Positions 42,223 through 50,969 of a DNA stretch of 64,000 nucleotides are shown piece after piece. Both the position numbers and the translations under genes were made by a program. Source of the DNA: Eubacteriales bacterium. Its GTDB lineage: Bacteria > Bacillota > Clostridia > Oscillospirales > Oscillospiraceae. Location: assembly GCA_030533415.1 (NCBI GenBank), contig JAUNJE010000001.1, positions 1 to 64,000 of the forward strand, given 5' to 3'. The stretch's first letter is position 1. Each line of letters starts with the position of its first letter. A model generated the notes under the pieces. The model worked only from the letters and a program-made list of their open reading frames with translations. It was not told the origin of the DNA and searched no databases.

Positions 42223-43353
42223 TTAAAATTCCTCCATAAAATCTGATTTTGCGGTGTTCATTGCCGGACGTTTATCGCTCTCCAGCACGAGCGTTGGCTT
42301 GCCTTGCGGCTTTTCAATGTAGGGAGCGAGAAGTTCCTCAAAGCGGGATTTGCCGAGCATCTTCTGCATGGCGGTGATACCGAGGACTTTGCGCTCATAG
42401 GGGTCAAAGCCCGCACTTTCAACAGCGGCGGCAACAACGGCATCGTTGGTGTATTTTCGGTTGGAACGGCCTTCGACCAGCTTCCACCCGCTCCACTCCT
42501 TGCCGCTGACGGCCTGCTGCAGAGCGTATTCCTTCACATCGGCCGCCCATGCGGTCAGTGCATCGACCTTGCCGAGAATGTCGGCAATCTCCTCATCATC
42601 AAGAAGTGCCGGTTCCTCAAAGTCGTACCGGGCAAGGGTGAGATTGGCTTCGGCGCGTTCTCTGCACTCGGCCTTTGCCTTGCAGAAGCGGCACCACTCT
42701 CCACAGGAGAAGTTACCCTGTCCCTCGTAGGCAAGCTGCGCTTTCTGCGTCAGTTCTGTATCTGCCCATTCGAGCAGGTTGTCCTTTGCCATTTCGTATA
42801 CGCTGACATTAGACTTTCGGGGCTGAAAAATCGTCATGCGGACGGTGTCGATGTCATAGATGCCATCGAAGATTTCCAAGGCACCCAGGGCATACAGCAT
42901 CATTTGCGGATTCTGCTCTGCACTGACTTCTACGCCCTTGCCGTGCTTGTAATCGCAGATATTGAGCGTTCCGTCGGCAATGAGGATGCAGTCGGCAGTT
43001 CCAAAACCGTCCTGCACCCAGCGAGAGAAATCCACCCGTTGCTCAATCAGGACTACGGGATCGGTGCAGGTCTGCTTTGCAGTTTCAAGAAGTTCGGTCA
43101 CATAGGCGGCATACCCGGCGGCGCAGTCTTCCATCTCCTCGTTGTACCAGGAAAGGTTCTCGATGGGGTTATCTGCCGGAATGCCAAGTGCCTGCTTGAG
43201 CCGGAACTCGCAAAGTGCATGAGCATCTGTGCCTTCGGCGGCATAGTCGCTGCCTTTATCCTCGTAGGATTCACACAGCCTTGCGGATGGCGGGCAGTGA
43301 AGCCACCGTTCCGAAGATGATGCCGATAGAACGGCGTGTCCTTTAGGTGGCAT
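42223..43353 (-). CDS. DUF2800 RecB-type phage exonuclease
   Basis: A 376-residue protein opening HAVLSASSSERWLHCPPSARLCESY and continuing GTDAHALCEFRLKQALG. The PD-(D/E)xK core is GFGTADCILIADGTLNICDYKHGKGVEVSAEQNPQMMLYALGAL (D...DYK). A cysteine set (CPPSARLC, CGEWCRFCKAKAEC) suggests a [4Fe-4S] cluster, as in AddB/Cas4-like nucleases. It probably makes single strands for recombination. Its gene overlaps the upstream 105-residue gene and ends two bases before the DUF2815 gene. Confidence 0.88.
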   Translation of the reverse strand: MPPKGHAVLSASSSERWLHCPPSARLCESYEDKGSDYAAEGTDAHALCEFRLKQALGIPADNPIENLSWYNEEMEDCAAGYAAYVTELLETAKQTCTDPVVLIEQRVDFSRWVQDGFGTADCILIADGTLNICDYKHGKGVEVSAEQNPQMMLYALGALEIFDGIYDIDTVRMTIFQPRKSNVSVYEMAKDNLLEWADTELTQKAQLAYEGQGNFSCGEWCRFCKAKAECRERAEANLTLARYDFEEPALLDDEEIADILGKVDALTAWAADVKEYALQQAVSGKEWSGWKLVEGRSNRKYTNDAVVAAAVESAGFDPYERKVLGITAMQKMLGKSRFEELLAPYIEKPQGKPTLVLESDKRPAMNTAKSDFMEEF

Positions 43354-43660
43354 CGGTCAGCACCTCCGCATCGGCAAGCAGCGCCTTATAGTGGGAGGGG
43401 TCAATGCCGGACAACTTAGCTGCGCCATATTTCTGGAGCAGAGCACGAATCTCGGCAGTGTGCCCCTTGCGGGACTTGTCCGCAAGCACGGCTCTGACCT
43501 GCTCCAGCGTCAGTTCAGGTTCAGGAGGAGAATCGGGAGTACCCTCTGCCTGCGATTCTCCGCTGAACACCTTCGTCAGCCAGTCAGCGGCATCCGAAAT
43601 AGCAGCGGCAGCACTGCGAAGTTCTTTGATGGTCTGTGCCATATCGCTCATTCGGCTCAT
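43343..43660 (-). CDS. Small phage protein with SAP-like C-terminus
   Basis: A 105-residue protein from ATG 43660. The N-terminal half is helical (MAQTIKELRSAAAAISDAADWLTKVFSG), a proline/glutamate linker follows (EGTPDSPPEPELT), and the C-terminus (LEQVRAVLADKSRKGHTAEIRALLQKYGAAKLSGIDPSHYKALL) looks like a short DNA-binding helix pair found at this place in many clostridial phages. Probably assists the DUF2800 nuclease; not proven. It overlaps both neighbours. Confidence 0.7.
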   Translation of the reverse strand: MSRMSDMAQTIKELRSAAAAISDAADWLTKVFSGESQAEGTPDSPPEPELTLEQVRAVLADKSRKGHTAEIRALLQKYGAAKLSGIDPSHYKALLADAEVLTDAT

Positions 43661-43808
43661 GTGATTTTCCTCCTTCCTTTGCTTGGCTCTGCTGGTCGAC
43701 GGCTGCGATATTCCGTGCCAGTCTCCTCGACACCACACTGATTGCAATCAGGACATCAACGATGTCCTCGTCGGCGCGGGCGTCATAATGGTTTGCGTTG
43801 TAACTCAT
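43584..43808 (-). CDS. Small early phage protein of unknown function
   Basis: A 74-residue frame from ATG 43808, RBS AAGGAGGAAACGCCGAT. The first 40 residues (MSYNANHYDARADEDIVDVLIAISVVSRRLARNIAAVDQQ) follow a pattern common in early operons of Firmicutes prophages; the last 25 residues, inside the next gene, look unselected. Related proteins usually stop near residue 45, so the stop may have been lost. Function unknown. Confidence 0.55.
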   Translation of the reverse strand: MSYNANHYDARADEDIVDVLIAISVVSRRLARNIAAVDQQSQAKEGGKSHEPNERYGTDHQRTSQCCRCYFGCR

Positions 43809-43901
43809 ATCGGCGTTTCCTCCTTTCCCAAAGCATCTTGTGTTGCCTTTCATCGATCCATCTGGACAGGAAAAGAGGAAATGGCCGAAAGAGAATGTTT
43901 T

Positions 43902-44411
43902 TTAGAAATTTTCGCGGATACGCTTCAACAGCTGATTTCGCTTATACACAAAGGTGTTTCGAGGCATATTCAGCCGCTCGGCACCTGCGCGCTCGGACAG
44001 CCCGTCTGCCAGAGCCATAAGAATCTGATAGCTTTCCGGGTCGGAATCCCGCAGCTCGGAAAGAAGGCGGTTCAAAATCATGCTGTCGATGCTGATTTCT
44101 GTGGTCATCGCAGTATCGGCAAGGAAAGTGTTCCTGGAGCCGCTATCGCATACAATCTCCAGTTCGGTGTCGATGGAGAGGGGCTGGACAGCATCTTTGG
44201 GGATGCAGCGATATTCGCATTCTTCGCACAGCCCGTCACACTTGTAGCTTTTCTTGTAAGGAATGCAGCAGGCACCGGCTCTCTGCTTGGCTTTTCGGGT
44301 TGCGCCGATGAAGCGTTCCCAGTTCTTCTTTTCCTCCGGGGTAACTTCGATCCACTTGCGGAGAGGGCGATAGTAGATGGTTGATGTGTTCTGATTGACT
44401 TTTTTTGACAT
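43902..44411 (-). CDS. Sigma-70-like early phage regulator
   Basis: A 169-residue protein beginning MSKKVNQNTSTIYYRPLRKWIEVTPEEKKNWERFIGATRKAKQ, with a Cys cluster (ACCIPYKKSYKCDGLCEECEYRC) that may bind zinc, and a C-terminal region-4-like helix-turn-helix (ILNRLLSELRDSDPESYQILMALADGLSERAGAERLNMPRNTFVYKRNQLLKRI). It is the first gene of the minus-strand phage operon, so it may activate the early genes. GGAGGAAAAGAAG precedes ATG 44411. Confidence 0.78.
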   Translation of the reverse strand: MSKKVNQNTSTIYYRPLRKWIEVTPEEKKNWERFIGATRKAKQRAGACCIPYKKSYKCDGLCEECEYRCIPKDAVQPLSIDTELEIVCDSGSRNTFLADTAMTTEISIDSMILNRLLSELRDSDPESYQILMALADGLSERAGAERLNMPRNTFVYKRNQLLKRIRENF

Positions 44412-44456
44412 CTTCTTTTCCTCCAATGGTTTTCAGATTTGCGGAAACCACAGAAG

Positions 44457-44485
44457 GAAAAGGTCCTGTGGGGTTTCCACAAGAC
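44457..44485 (-). terminator. Hairpin with T4 upstream of the early regulator
   Basis: Minus strand: GGTCTTGTGG-AAAC-CCCACAGGACC followed by TTTTCC, in the leader of the first early gene. It could act as an attenuator. Confidence 0.55.
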
Positions 44486-44589
44486 CATCCAATCGTTCGT
44501 AAGGTCAGCTGCCATAGTTGATAAGGTTAATAAGGTCAGCGACCATGAAAGTTTTTATATTCTCTCCATATCGAGTTCATCGACAGGAA

Positions 44590-44618
44590 TTGAATTTTCA
44601 GCTTTTTTGTGTTATAAT
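44590..44618 (+). promoter_or_regulatory. Sigma-A promoter of the defence island
   Basis: TTGAAT (44590-44595) and a perfect TATAAT (44613-44618) with a 17-base spacer, about 90 bases before the first island gene. No other consensus promoter is obvious before the hsd genes. Confidence 0.75.
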
Positions 44619-44707
44619 GTGTTTTAATGGTGTTTGTTATGGATTGAAAATCCGAAACGGCCACCACTTTTCGGTAAGCAAATGACTGTCAATCGGAGGG
44701 ACAATCT

Positions 44708-45598
44708 GTGACAATAAACGAATATCCTCGCCTGTGCGGAGGCACCTTCTTCACGTTGGTATTACAAGCCCTCCGGCAACGAATGAAAGCGAGAGAACAC
44801 TATGCTGGGGACAGCGATGGTCTGTCCGATCCAGAAGTGCTGGTAGGTCTGATCAAGGTAATCAATCCAGATTACGCAGATCCCGGCAAAGAGAATTTGA
44901 AAGGTACGACAAACAATTACAAAGCCTGCAAAACATCGAATAGCGCATACCTGCCATTTGATGACGAACAGGTAGTATCAGCATTTGACTCCGTAGTGAG
45001 AACGGACTATCAAACTGCCTTGAATGGGATGATTGGTTTTGTAAATGACTTCCTCAATTTGAGCGAGACGGTTCATAAGGATGTAAATCTGGTTCGAGCT
45101 CTCGTTGATCTAATTCTGCAGGATCAGACCATCAACGCCGGTGACGAGTTCTTTATTGAGCCGAATGGAGAGAAAAAGAAAAAGGCCGCACTTGGCGACC
45201 TAAAGAAAGTGTGCCTCCCGTCGTTCCTTCTTGGCGTTTGGCACTATGTTGTTGTGAATCGGAGAGATAATGTTGTTGGCAGAACGACTTATGATGAGTG
45301 GTGCCCATCCAACGGCAGGGCTCCGAGGAAGTATGCCGCTCACATGGGAGAAAATATTCTTGATGGTTTAACGACCTATACGGTTGACACAAAAGAAACG
45401 ATAGCAGCAGAGATTGTTGACGAACCTGTTGGAGAGGAAACTTCGGATGCTGTTGGTCAGGATGAAACTCCCGTGAGTCAGCAGATGGTTAATAACAATC
45501 CTACATTCTTTAATATCAACATCTCTGGTGGTAACAACAACTTCTACCAGCACGTTGAAAAGCTGACGATAAACAACGGAGGAAAACAGGATGAGTGA
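44708..45598 (+). CDS. Unrecognised island protein A with C-terminal SGGNNNF motif
   Basis: A 296-residue protein starting at GTG 44708 (GGAGGGACAATCT). I do not recognise the main domain: MTINEYPRLCGGTFFTLVLQ, then a Gly/Asp-rich loop, helices (FDSVVRTDYQTALNGMIGFVNDFLNL, DVNLVRALVDLILQ) and a Trp-rich segment (SFLLGVWHYVVVNRRDNVVG). An acidic linker (VDEPVGEETSDAVGQDE) leads to the C-terminal NINISGGNNNFYQHVEKLTINNG. The same SGGNNNF core, flanked by alternating hydrophobic residues, opens the next protein, encoded eight bases overlapping. The pattern resembles beta-arch/amyloid signalling motifs that pair sensor and effector proteins, but no such role is proven. Confidence 0.75.
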   Translation: MTINEYPRLCGGTFFTLVLQALRQRMKAREHYAGDSDGLSDPEVLVGLIKVINPDYADPGKENLKGTTNNYKACKTSNSAYLPFDDEQVVSAFDSVVRTDYQTALNGMIGFVNDFLNLSETVHKDVNLVRALVDLILQDQTINAGDEFFIEPNGEKKKKAALGDLKKVCLPSFLLGVWHYVVVNRRDNVVGRTTYDEWCPSNGRAPRKYAAHMGENILDGLTTYTVDTKETIAAEIVDEPVGEETSDAVGQDETPVSQQMVNNNPTFFNINISGGNNNFYQHVEKLTINNGGKQDE

Positions 45599-46217
45599 AA
45601 ATTTACCGGTTAATTCCTCTGGCAATCTCTCGGCGCCGGGAAAAGCTGCAGAGATTACCGTATCTGGAGGAAACAATAATTTTGTTGCTCACGCCGATAC
45701 TGTGGAAAACAACATCACGGTAATGCTGAATGATCCCAGATCGAGGAGAGGCGAAAACAGAGCACGAATAACTTTCAACACGGATTTTTATCATCTATTT
45801 GTAATCCTGGGCGAAAAATTCGAGGATAATTACTTTCTGGTCCCAAAGGATAGAGCCTTGACCGAGAGCACAAACGATGAATTGAAGATAAAATATGCGG
45901 CTCTCACACCAGAAGCTATTGAGGGGCTGAAACGGTATCCAGCAATCTTTGCTGACGAGAACCACTCCTATGGAAAAACGGACGACGCCCAAGATGCTTA
46001 TTTCGGGTTCGTGAAAGACGTGAAGATTCAGGACAATGGGATCAAAATATACTATACGATTATCACGGCGATTCCACAGCAGATTTTAAATGAGCAGTGC
46101 TTTGAACTCGGCATCGGCGGGGCCAGATCGTTTAATGAACTGAACCGCACACATTGGGCACTGAAGCAAATAAATCTCATTGAAGCATTGCAGAAAGCTG
46201 GAGTTCAGATTATTTGA
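45591..46217 (+). CDS. Unrecognised island protein B with N-terminal SGGNNNF motif
   Basis: A 208-residue protein whose ATG overlaps the end of protein A. Residues 22-45 (ITVSGGNNNFVAHADTVENNITVML) mirror the C-terminus of protein A; the shared heptapeptide uses different codons in five of seven positions, so the peptide, not recent duplication, is conserved. The rest is an unfamiliar alpha/beta domain (ARITFNTDFYHLFVILGEKFEDNYFLVPKDRAL, TPEAIEGLKRYPAIFADEN, AYFGFVKDVKIQDNGIKIYYTIITAIPQQILNEQCFELGI). No enzyme motif is evident. Tight linkage suggests a two-protein unit, plausibly sensor plus effector. Confidence 0.75.
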   Translation: MSENLPVNSSGNLSAPGKAAEITVSGGNNNFVAHADTVENNITVMLNDPRSRRGENRARITFNTDFYHLFVILGEKFEDNYFLVPKDRALTESTNDELKIKYAALTPEAIEGLKRYPAIFADENHSYGKTDDAQDAYFGFVKDVKIQDNGIKIYYTIITAIPQQILNEQCFELGIGGARSFNELNRTHWALKQINLIEALQKAGVQII

Positions 46218-46252
46218 ATCGTAACTCTTGTAGAAAAAATGGAGGTAATACG

Positions 46253-46453
46253 ATGAGTCACGAATATGAAGAAATGCAAGTTGAAAAATGGGTCAATCTG
46301 GAGGATGTCGCAGAGCATTTGAGCATCAGCCAGGATACCGTTCGCACATGGATTAAAGAGGGAAAACTTCCCGTCTACCGTGCTGGGAAAAGATATAAAT
46401 TCAAGATTTCCGAAGTCGATGAATGGGTTCGCAATGGGAAAATTCAAGAGTAA
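46253..46453 (+). CDS. Excisionase/MerR-type helix-turn-helix protein
   Basis: A 66-residue protein with the HTH_17 pattern: VNLEDVAEHLSISQDTVRTWIKEGKLPVYRAGKRYKFKISEVDEWVRNG. ATG 46253 is preceded by GGAGGTAATACG; an earlier in-frame start at 46214 overlaps gene B. Proteins of this size often regulate type I restriction loci or direct excision. With no integrase in the window, control of the island operon is the likelier role. Confidence 0.88.
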   Translation: MSHEYEEMQVEKWVNLEDVAEHLSISQDTVRTWIKEGKLPVYRAGKRYKFKISEVDEWVRNGKIQE

Positions 46454-46484
46454 AGCGTGATTTTAGGATAGGATGGTGAAATGA

Positions 46485-48779
46485 ATGCAACGCAAAGTCC
46501 CTTCAGCAATTACAAATATTACGCTCAACAGAGCAACTTTCACGAATGTGCCGATTGACGAGATTACATTCGTAAACTTCTTTTACGGAAATAACGGAGC
46601 GGGTAAATCCTCGATTGCCCATGCTATTGAGGAGGATGACGGCGTTGTTTGGGCAGACGGAAAGTCTGCTGCCGATTACGATGTCCTTGTTTATAACCAA
46701 GATTTCATCAACGATAACTTTGTCAATTACGGCGATTTGAAAGGTGTTTTTATCTTCGGAGAGGAAGATGTTGAGGCGAAGAAGAAAATCGCCGCGCTGA
46801 CTGACGAAAAGAAAGAAAAATCCGATGCAAAGGCGGCCGCAGCCGAAGAATACAAACAGAAAACCACCGGCGTCGATGCAGCGTTGACCCATTTTCAGTC
46901 CACCTGCTTTTCTCAAACTGCCGGAATCCGTAGTCGCTTTGATAAGTGTCTGGACGGCAAGAAACAGAAGAAAACCTTTGCAGATGCCATTCTTGGCGAA
47001 AAATCTCCCAAAGAACATGATTTGTCCGAACTGGAAAGACTGTATGATGTGGCTTTTGATGAAACGGCCAGAGCCTATCCAGAATTCAAGAAAGCCGGAG
47101 CCACAACTTACGGCAGTCTCCCCGGAAAAGACCTGCTGGACAAGGTAATTGTCAGTAGCAGTGATACCCCGTTTGCCCGGTTTTTGAAAGCGCTCGGCAG
47201 CACCGCGTCTGACTGGGTTCGTGACGGACATACGCATTTCACAGGTACAGCGGGCGGAAAATGCCCATACTGTCAGCGGGAACTTCCGGCAAATTTTGAA
47301 AGCGAAATCGCAGCCTGCTTTGACGCACAGTATCAGCAGGATATCCGTGACCTCGGTCAATTCCGGGATGCATACAACCGTGAGACAGCTGAGATCATAC
47401 GAGCATTAAAAGCAAATACTGCAGATGTGATGACTTCTGTTGACCTCCGGGCATATCAGGAAAAGCTCGCTCTGCTGGAAAGCAATTTTGAGATCAATCG
47501 CCAGCGTATTGCGGAAAAGGCCAAAGAGCCGTCAAGGATGGTTTCCCTTGAAGACACCGACACTCTTCTGCTCGAAATCGGCGCAATGATTGATGATGTC
47601 AACAAGCTCATCAAGGCGAATAACGACGTAGTTGCAGAAAAGAAAAGCAGTAAAGCAAAGTGTAAGGTAGAAATCATGCAGCACCTTGCATTTATGCTTG
47701 CTTCCGAGGTGACTGGTTATCAGGACGAGGTTGCCCGTCTGAAAAAGGAAATTGAGGATGTTACCGAGCGAGGCAAAAGGCTCAAAACAGAAATTGCTGA
47801 CCTGACAAGGGAGATTTCCGAACTCAACAAGCACAATGCCAACACCGAGGCTGCCATCGACAGCATTAACAAAATTCTGCAGGACTCCGGTTTCCAGGGC
47901 TTCAGCATTCGCGCCAAGGAAGGCGTTGAAAATGTATATGAGGTCGTTCGTGAAAACGGAAAAGTGGCAGAAAATCTCAGCGAGGGTGAGCGCAATTTTA
48001 TCGCATTCCTGTATTTCTATCACAGGGTGCGCGGCAGCATGAGTAGCGAAGAGCTCAAGGAAAAGATTGTTGTTATTGATGACCCGGTGTCCAGTATGGA
48101 CAGCACGGCTCTTTTCCTCGTCAGTGCCATTGTCCGTGAGATGATTAATGTCTGCCGTAATAATACCGAATACCTGAATCCGCAGGTTCCCGGCGACTAC
48201 ATCAAGCAGTTGTTCATTCTGACGCATAATGTGTACTTCCACCGTGAGGTTACTTATCAGCAGGTCGGATACTTTAACTGCACATCGTTCTACATGATCC
48301 GGAAGAACGATAACATCTCCACCCTCAAGCTCTGCAAGCGTCAGAGCAAGGATGTCCCGACCGAAGAAGAAAACTACAATCCGGTTCAGAACTCCTATGC
48401 CGCTCTGTGGGACGAGCTCCGTGAAATCAAGTCTACAATCCCGGCGCTGAACGTAATGAGACGTATTCTCGAATACTACTTCCTGCAGCTTTGCGGTTAC
48501 GAGGGCAGCGACCTGCGTTCAATCGTTCTGGAAAAGAAGGAGAATCGGGATAAGTTCATCAAGCAGATCGAGGGCGAACAGCCTGATATGACCGATTATC
48601 AGCTTGCATCTTCGCTTCTTGCGTACATCAACAATCCCAACGGCATCAGCGATGGCTTGAATTATGTAGAGGACTGTGAGGACGCTGATGCATATAAGCG
48701 TGTGTTTCAAATGATTTTTGATGCGCTCGGTCAGAGTCAGCATTATAAAATGATGACCGGCCAGCGGGCAAGATACTGA
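46485..48779 (+). CDS. rloC: RloC-like anticodon nuclease (ABC-type ATPase)
   Basis: A 764-residue AAA_13-type protein. Walker A is GNNGAGKSS (residues about 35-43), signature LSEGERNFIAFLYF, Walker B KIVVIDDPVSSMDS and H-loop LFILTHNVYFHRE. Long coiled coils flank a zinc-hook-like CPYC in the middle. The C-terminal part has RxxxE (MRRILEYYF) and a late SQHYKMM histidine, compatible with the Arg/Glu/His triad of PrrC/RloC anticodon nucleases. Those enzymes cut tRNA anticodon loops when linked type I restriction is impaired or DNA is damaged. Adjacency to hsdM strongly supports this. Confidence 0.82.
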   Translation: MQRKVPSAITNITLNRATFTNVPIDEITFVNFFYGNNGAGKSSIAHAIEEDDGVVWADGKSAADYDVLVYNQDFINDNFVNYGDLKGVFIFGEEDVEAKKKIAALTDEKKEKSDAKAAAAEEYKQKTTGVDAALTHFQSTCFSQTAGIRSRFDKCLDGKKQKKTFADAILGEKSPKEHDLSELERLYDVAFDETARAYPEFKKAGATTYGSLPGKDLLDKVIVSSSDTPFARFLKALGSTASDWVRDGHTHFTGTAGGKCPYCQRELPANFESEIAACFDAQYQQDIRDLGQFRDAYNRETAEIIRALKANTADVMTSVDLRAYQEKLALLESNFEINRQRIAEKAKEPSRMVSLEDTDTLLLEIGAMIDDVNKLIKANNDVVAEKKSSKAKCKVEIMQHLAFMLASEVTGYQDEVARLKKEIEDVTERGKRLKTEIADLTREISELNKHNANTEAAIDSINKILQDSGFQGFSIRAKEGVENVYEVVRENGKVAENLSEGERNFIAFLYFYHRVRGSMSSEELKEKIVVIDDPVSSMDSTALFLVSAIVREMINVCRNNTEYLNPQVPGDYIKQLFILTHNVYFHREVTYQQVGYFNCTSFYMIRKNDNISTLKLCKRQSKDVPTEEENYNPVQNSYAALWDELREIKSTIPALNVMRRILEYYFLQLCGYEGSDLRSIVLEKKENRDKFIKQIEGEQPDMTDYQLASSLLAYINNPNGISDGLNYVEDCEDADAYKRVFQMIFDALGQSQHYKMMTGQRARY

Positions 48780-48851
48780 TTATGGGACACATACGGTTGT
48801 AAAATAGAAGTAGTCTAGGGCTACTTAAAGAAAAAGTGAGGTAAACGGCAA

Positions 48852-50954
48852 ATGGCTGATAAGCAAATTATAGATGCAATGTGGGATGATTCGCCTGTCG
48901 ATGTTTCCACCGAAGTGAACTTTATCTGGTCCATCGCAAACAAACTGCGCGGACCATACCGCAGCGACAAGTACAAGGATGTTATCATTCCGATGACGAT
49001 CATCCGTCGCTTTGAGTGCGCACTTGCGCCCACCAAGCAGAAAGTCGTTGAGCAGTTCAAAGCAAACCCGAATTTTCCGGCAAAGGCGATGTACCGCATT
49101 TCAGGTTTTCAGTTTTATAACACCAGCGAATTCGACCTTGCGGAGCTTGTAAATGATGCTGACCACATTGCCGCCAATTTCAAGAGTTACCTGCAGGGAT
49201 TCTCTGCAAATGTGTTGGAAATTCTGATGTCCAAGGAGCGCGGTCTGAACTTCGGCGAAGAAATTGACAAGATGGACAAGAACAACCGCCTGCTCTCCGT
49301 CATCAAGGCGTTCTCTGAGCTTGATCTTGACCCTCGAACTATCGACAATGTGAAGATGGGATATATTTTCGAAGAACTGATCCGTAAGTTCTCTGAAAAT
49401 GCCGAAGCCGGCGACCACTATACCGGCCGCGACATTATTAAACTGATGGTCAATATCCTGCTTGCCGAGGGCTGTGACGATATCTTCGATGACGGCAAAG
49501 TCATCACCATATTGGATCAGGCCTGCGGCACGGGCGGTATGCTCTCCACCGGCTATAATTTCATCAAGCGTTATAATCCCTCTGCCGATGTGCGCCTGTT
49601 CGGACAGGAGATCAACCCGGAGTCTTATGCCGTGTGCCTTGCCGAGATGCTCATCAAAGGACAGAACGCCGAAAACATCTGCTATCAGGACACCATGAAA
49701 GCCGACCGATTTAAGGGCACGAAGATGCGCTTTGTGCTGGAAAATCCGCCGTTCGGCACTGCCTGGGGCGGCAAGGACGCCGCCGAGGGTGTCGAGGATG
49801 CCGTCAACGCAGAATATCAGAAAGGCTTTGACGGTCGCTGGGGCGCGGGTCTGCCCGGTTCCGGCGATATGCAGATGCTGTTCCTGCAGTCTGCCATTGA
49901 CAAGATGGACGATAACTTCGGTCGTGCTGCGATCATCGAAAACGGCAGCCCACTCTTCTCCGGCGGAACGGCATCCGGCGAGAGTCAGATTCGCCGTTGG
50001 ATGTTGGAAAGCGATTTGATTGAAGCCATCATTGCGCTGCCCACCGACCTCTTTTATAACACAGGCATCGCTACATACATCTGGGTCCTCTCCAAGAATA
50101 AGCGTCCGGAGCGCAAAGGCAAGATTCAGTTGATTGACGCATCTACTTTCTTCAAAAAGCTGCGTAAAGCCTTGGGCGACAAGAAAAATGAGATTTCTCC
50201 CGAAGACCGCAGTGCCGTTACCAAGCTGTATGCGGACTTCACAGAAAATGAATATTGCAAAATCTATCGGAACGAGGAGTTCATTTACCGCGAGTATACG
50301 GTGATGCAGCCCCTCCAGCGTAGCTATGCCATTACAGAGGAACGCATTGAAGCCATGCTCTCCAAGGGCTCACTCTCCTCTCTGTATGACCAGTCCAAGG
50401 TGGACGAACTGGAAAACGCCGAAGAACTGACTGGCAAAGACCAGAAAAAGCTGGAGGCTTACCAGGCAAATCAGCCTGTCTACGAGGCCATTATCGCTAC
50501 GCTGAATGCAGCTGTCTCCGAGCAGATTTATAACTCCCCGGCAGCATTTACGCCGGTGCTGACCAAGGTGCTCTCCACTGTGACTGCCGACAAGAAGCTG
50601 CTGGAAAAGATTGCGGACGGACTTTCCGTCATGGACAAGAATGCCGAGATTCAGCGAGACCGCAGGGGCAATATCATTTTTGACAAGGAAACCAAGGACA
50701 CAGAACTGGTGAAATGGGAAGAAAGCATCGAGGATTATATGGCAAGAGAGGTCTTGCCGCATATTCCGGATGCCGCCGCATTCTTTGAGGAGAACCTCGG
50801 CGCAAAGAAGCCTGTTATCAAAACCGGCGCGGAGATCCCGTTCACACGGTATTTCTATAAGTATCAGCCTTCCACGCCGAGCGAGGAACTTGAGACCAGA
50901 TTTAATGAATTGGAACTTTCCGTGACTGAGCGTGTGGCGAAGTTGTTCGAGTAA
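48852..50954 (+). CDS. hsdM: Type I restriction-modification methyltransferase subunit
   Basis: A 700-residue N6-adenine methyltransferase. The N-terminal helical domain (FIWSIANKLRGPYRSDKYKDVIIPMTIIRRFECAL) is typical of HsdM. SAM motif DQACGTGGMLSTGYNF and catalytic ENPPFGTAWGG are present; then RAAIIENGSPLFSGG and LIEAIIALPTDLFYNTGIATYIWVL. Longer than the classic about 520 residues because of a C-terminal extension of about 180 residues, largely helical and charged. It modifies one strand of the bipartite site with HsdS. Confidence 0.95.
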   Translation: MADKQIIDAMWDDSPVDVSTEVNFIWSIANKLRGPYRSDKYKDVIIPMTIIRRFECALAPTKQKVVEQFKANPNFPAKAMYRISGFQFYNTSEFDLAELVNDADHIAANFKSYLQGFSANVLEILMSKERGLNFGEEIDKMDKNNRLLSVIKAFSELDLDPRTIDNVKMGYIFEELIRKFSENAEAGDHYTGRDIIKLMVNILLAEGCDDIFDDGKVITILDQACGTGGMLSTGYNFIKRYNPSADVRLFGQEINPESYAVCLAEMLIKGQNAENICYQDTMKADRFKGTKMRFVLENPPFGTAWGGKDAAEGVEDAVNAEYQKGFDGRWGAGLPGSGDMQMLFLQSAIDKMDDNFGRAAIIENGSPLFSGGTASGESQIRRWMLESDLIEAIIALPTDLFYNTGIATYIWVLSKNKRPERKGKIQLIDASTFFKKLRKALGDKKNEISPEDRSAVTKLYADFTENEYCKIYRNEEFIYREYTVMQPLQRSYAITEERIEAMLSKGSLSSLYDQSKVDELENAEELTGKDQKKLEAYQANQPVYEAIIATLNAAVSEQIYNSPAAFTPVLTKVLSTVTADKKLLEKIADGLSVMDKNAEIQRDRRGNIIFDKETKDTELVKWEESIEDYMAREVLPHIPDAAAFFEENLGAKKPVIKTGAEIPFTRYFYKYQPSTPSEELETRFNELELSVTERVAKLFE

Positions 50955-50969
50955 AGGAGGCCTGAGAGG

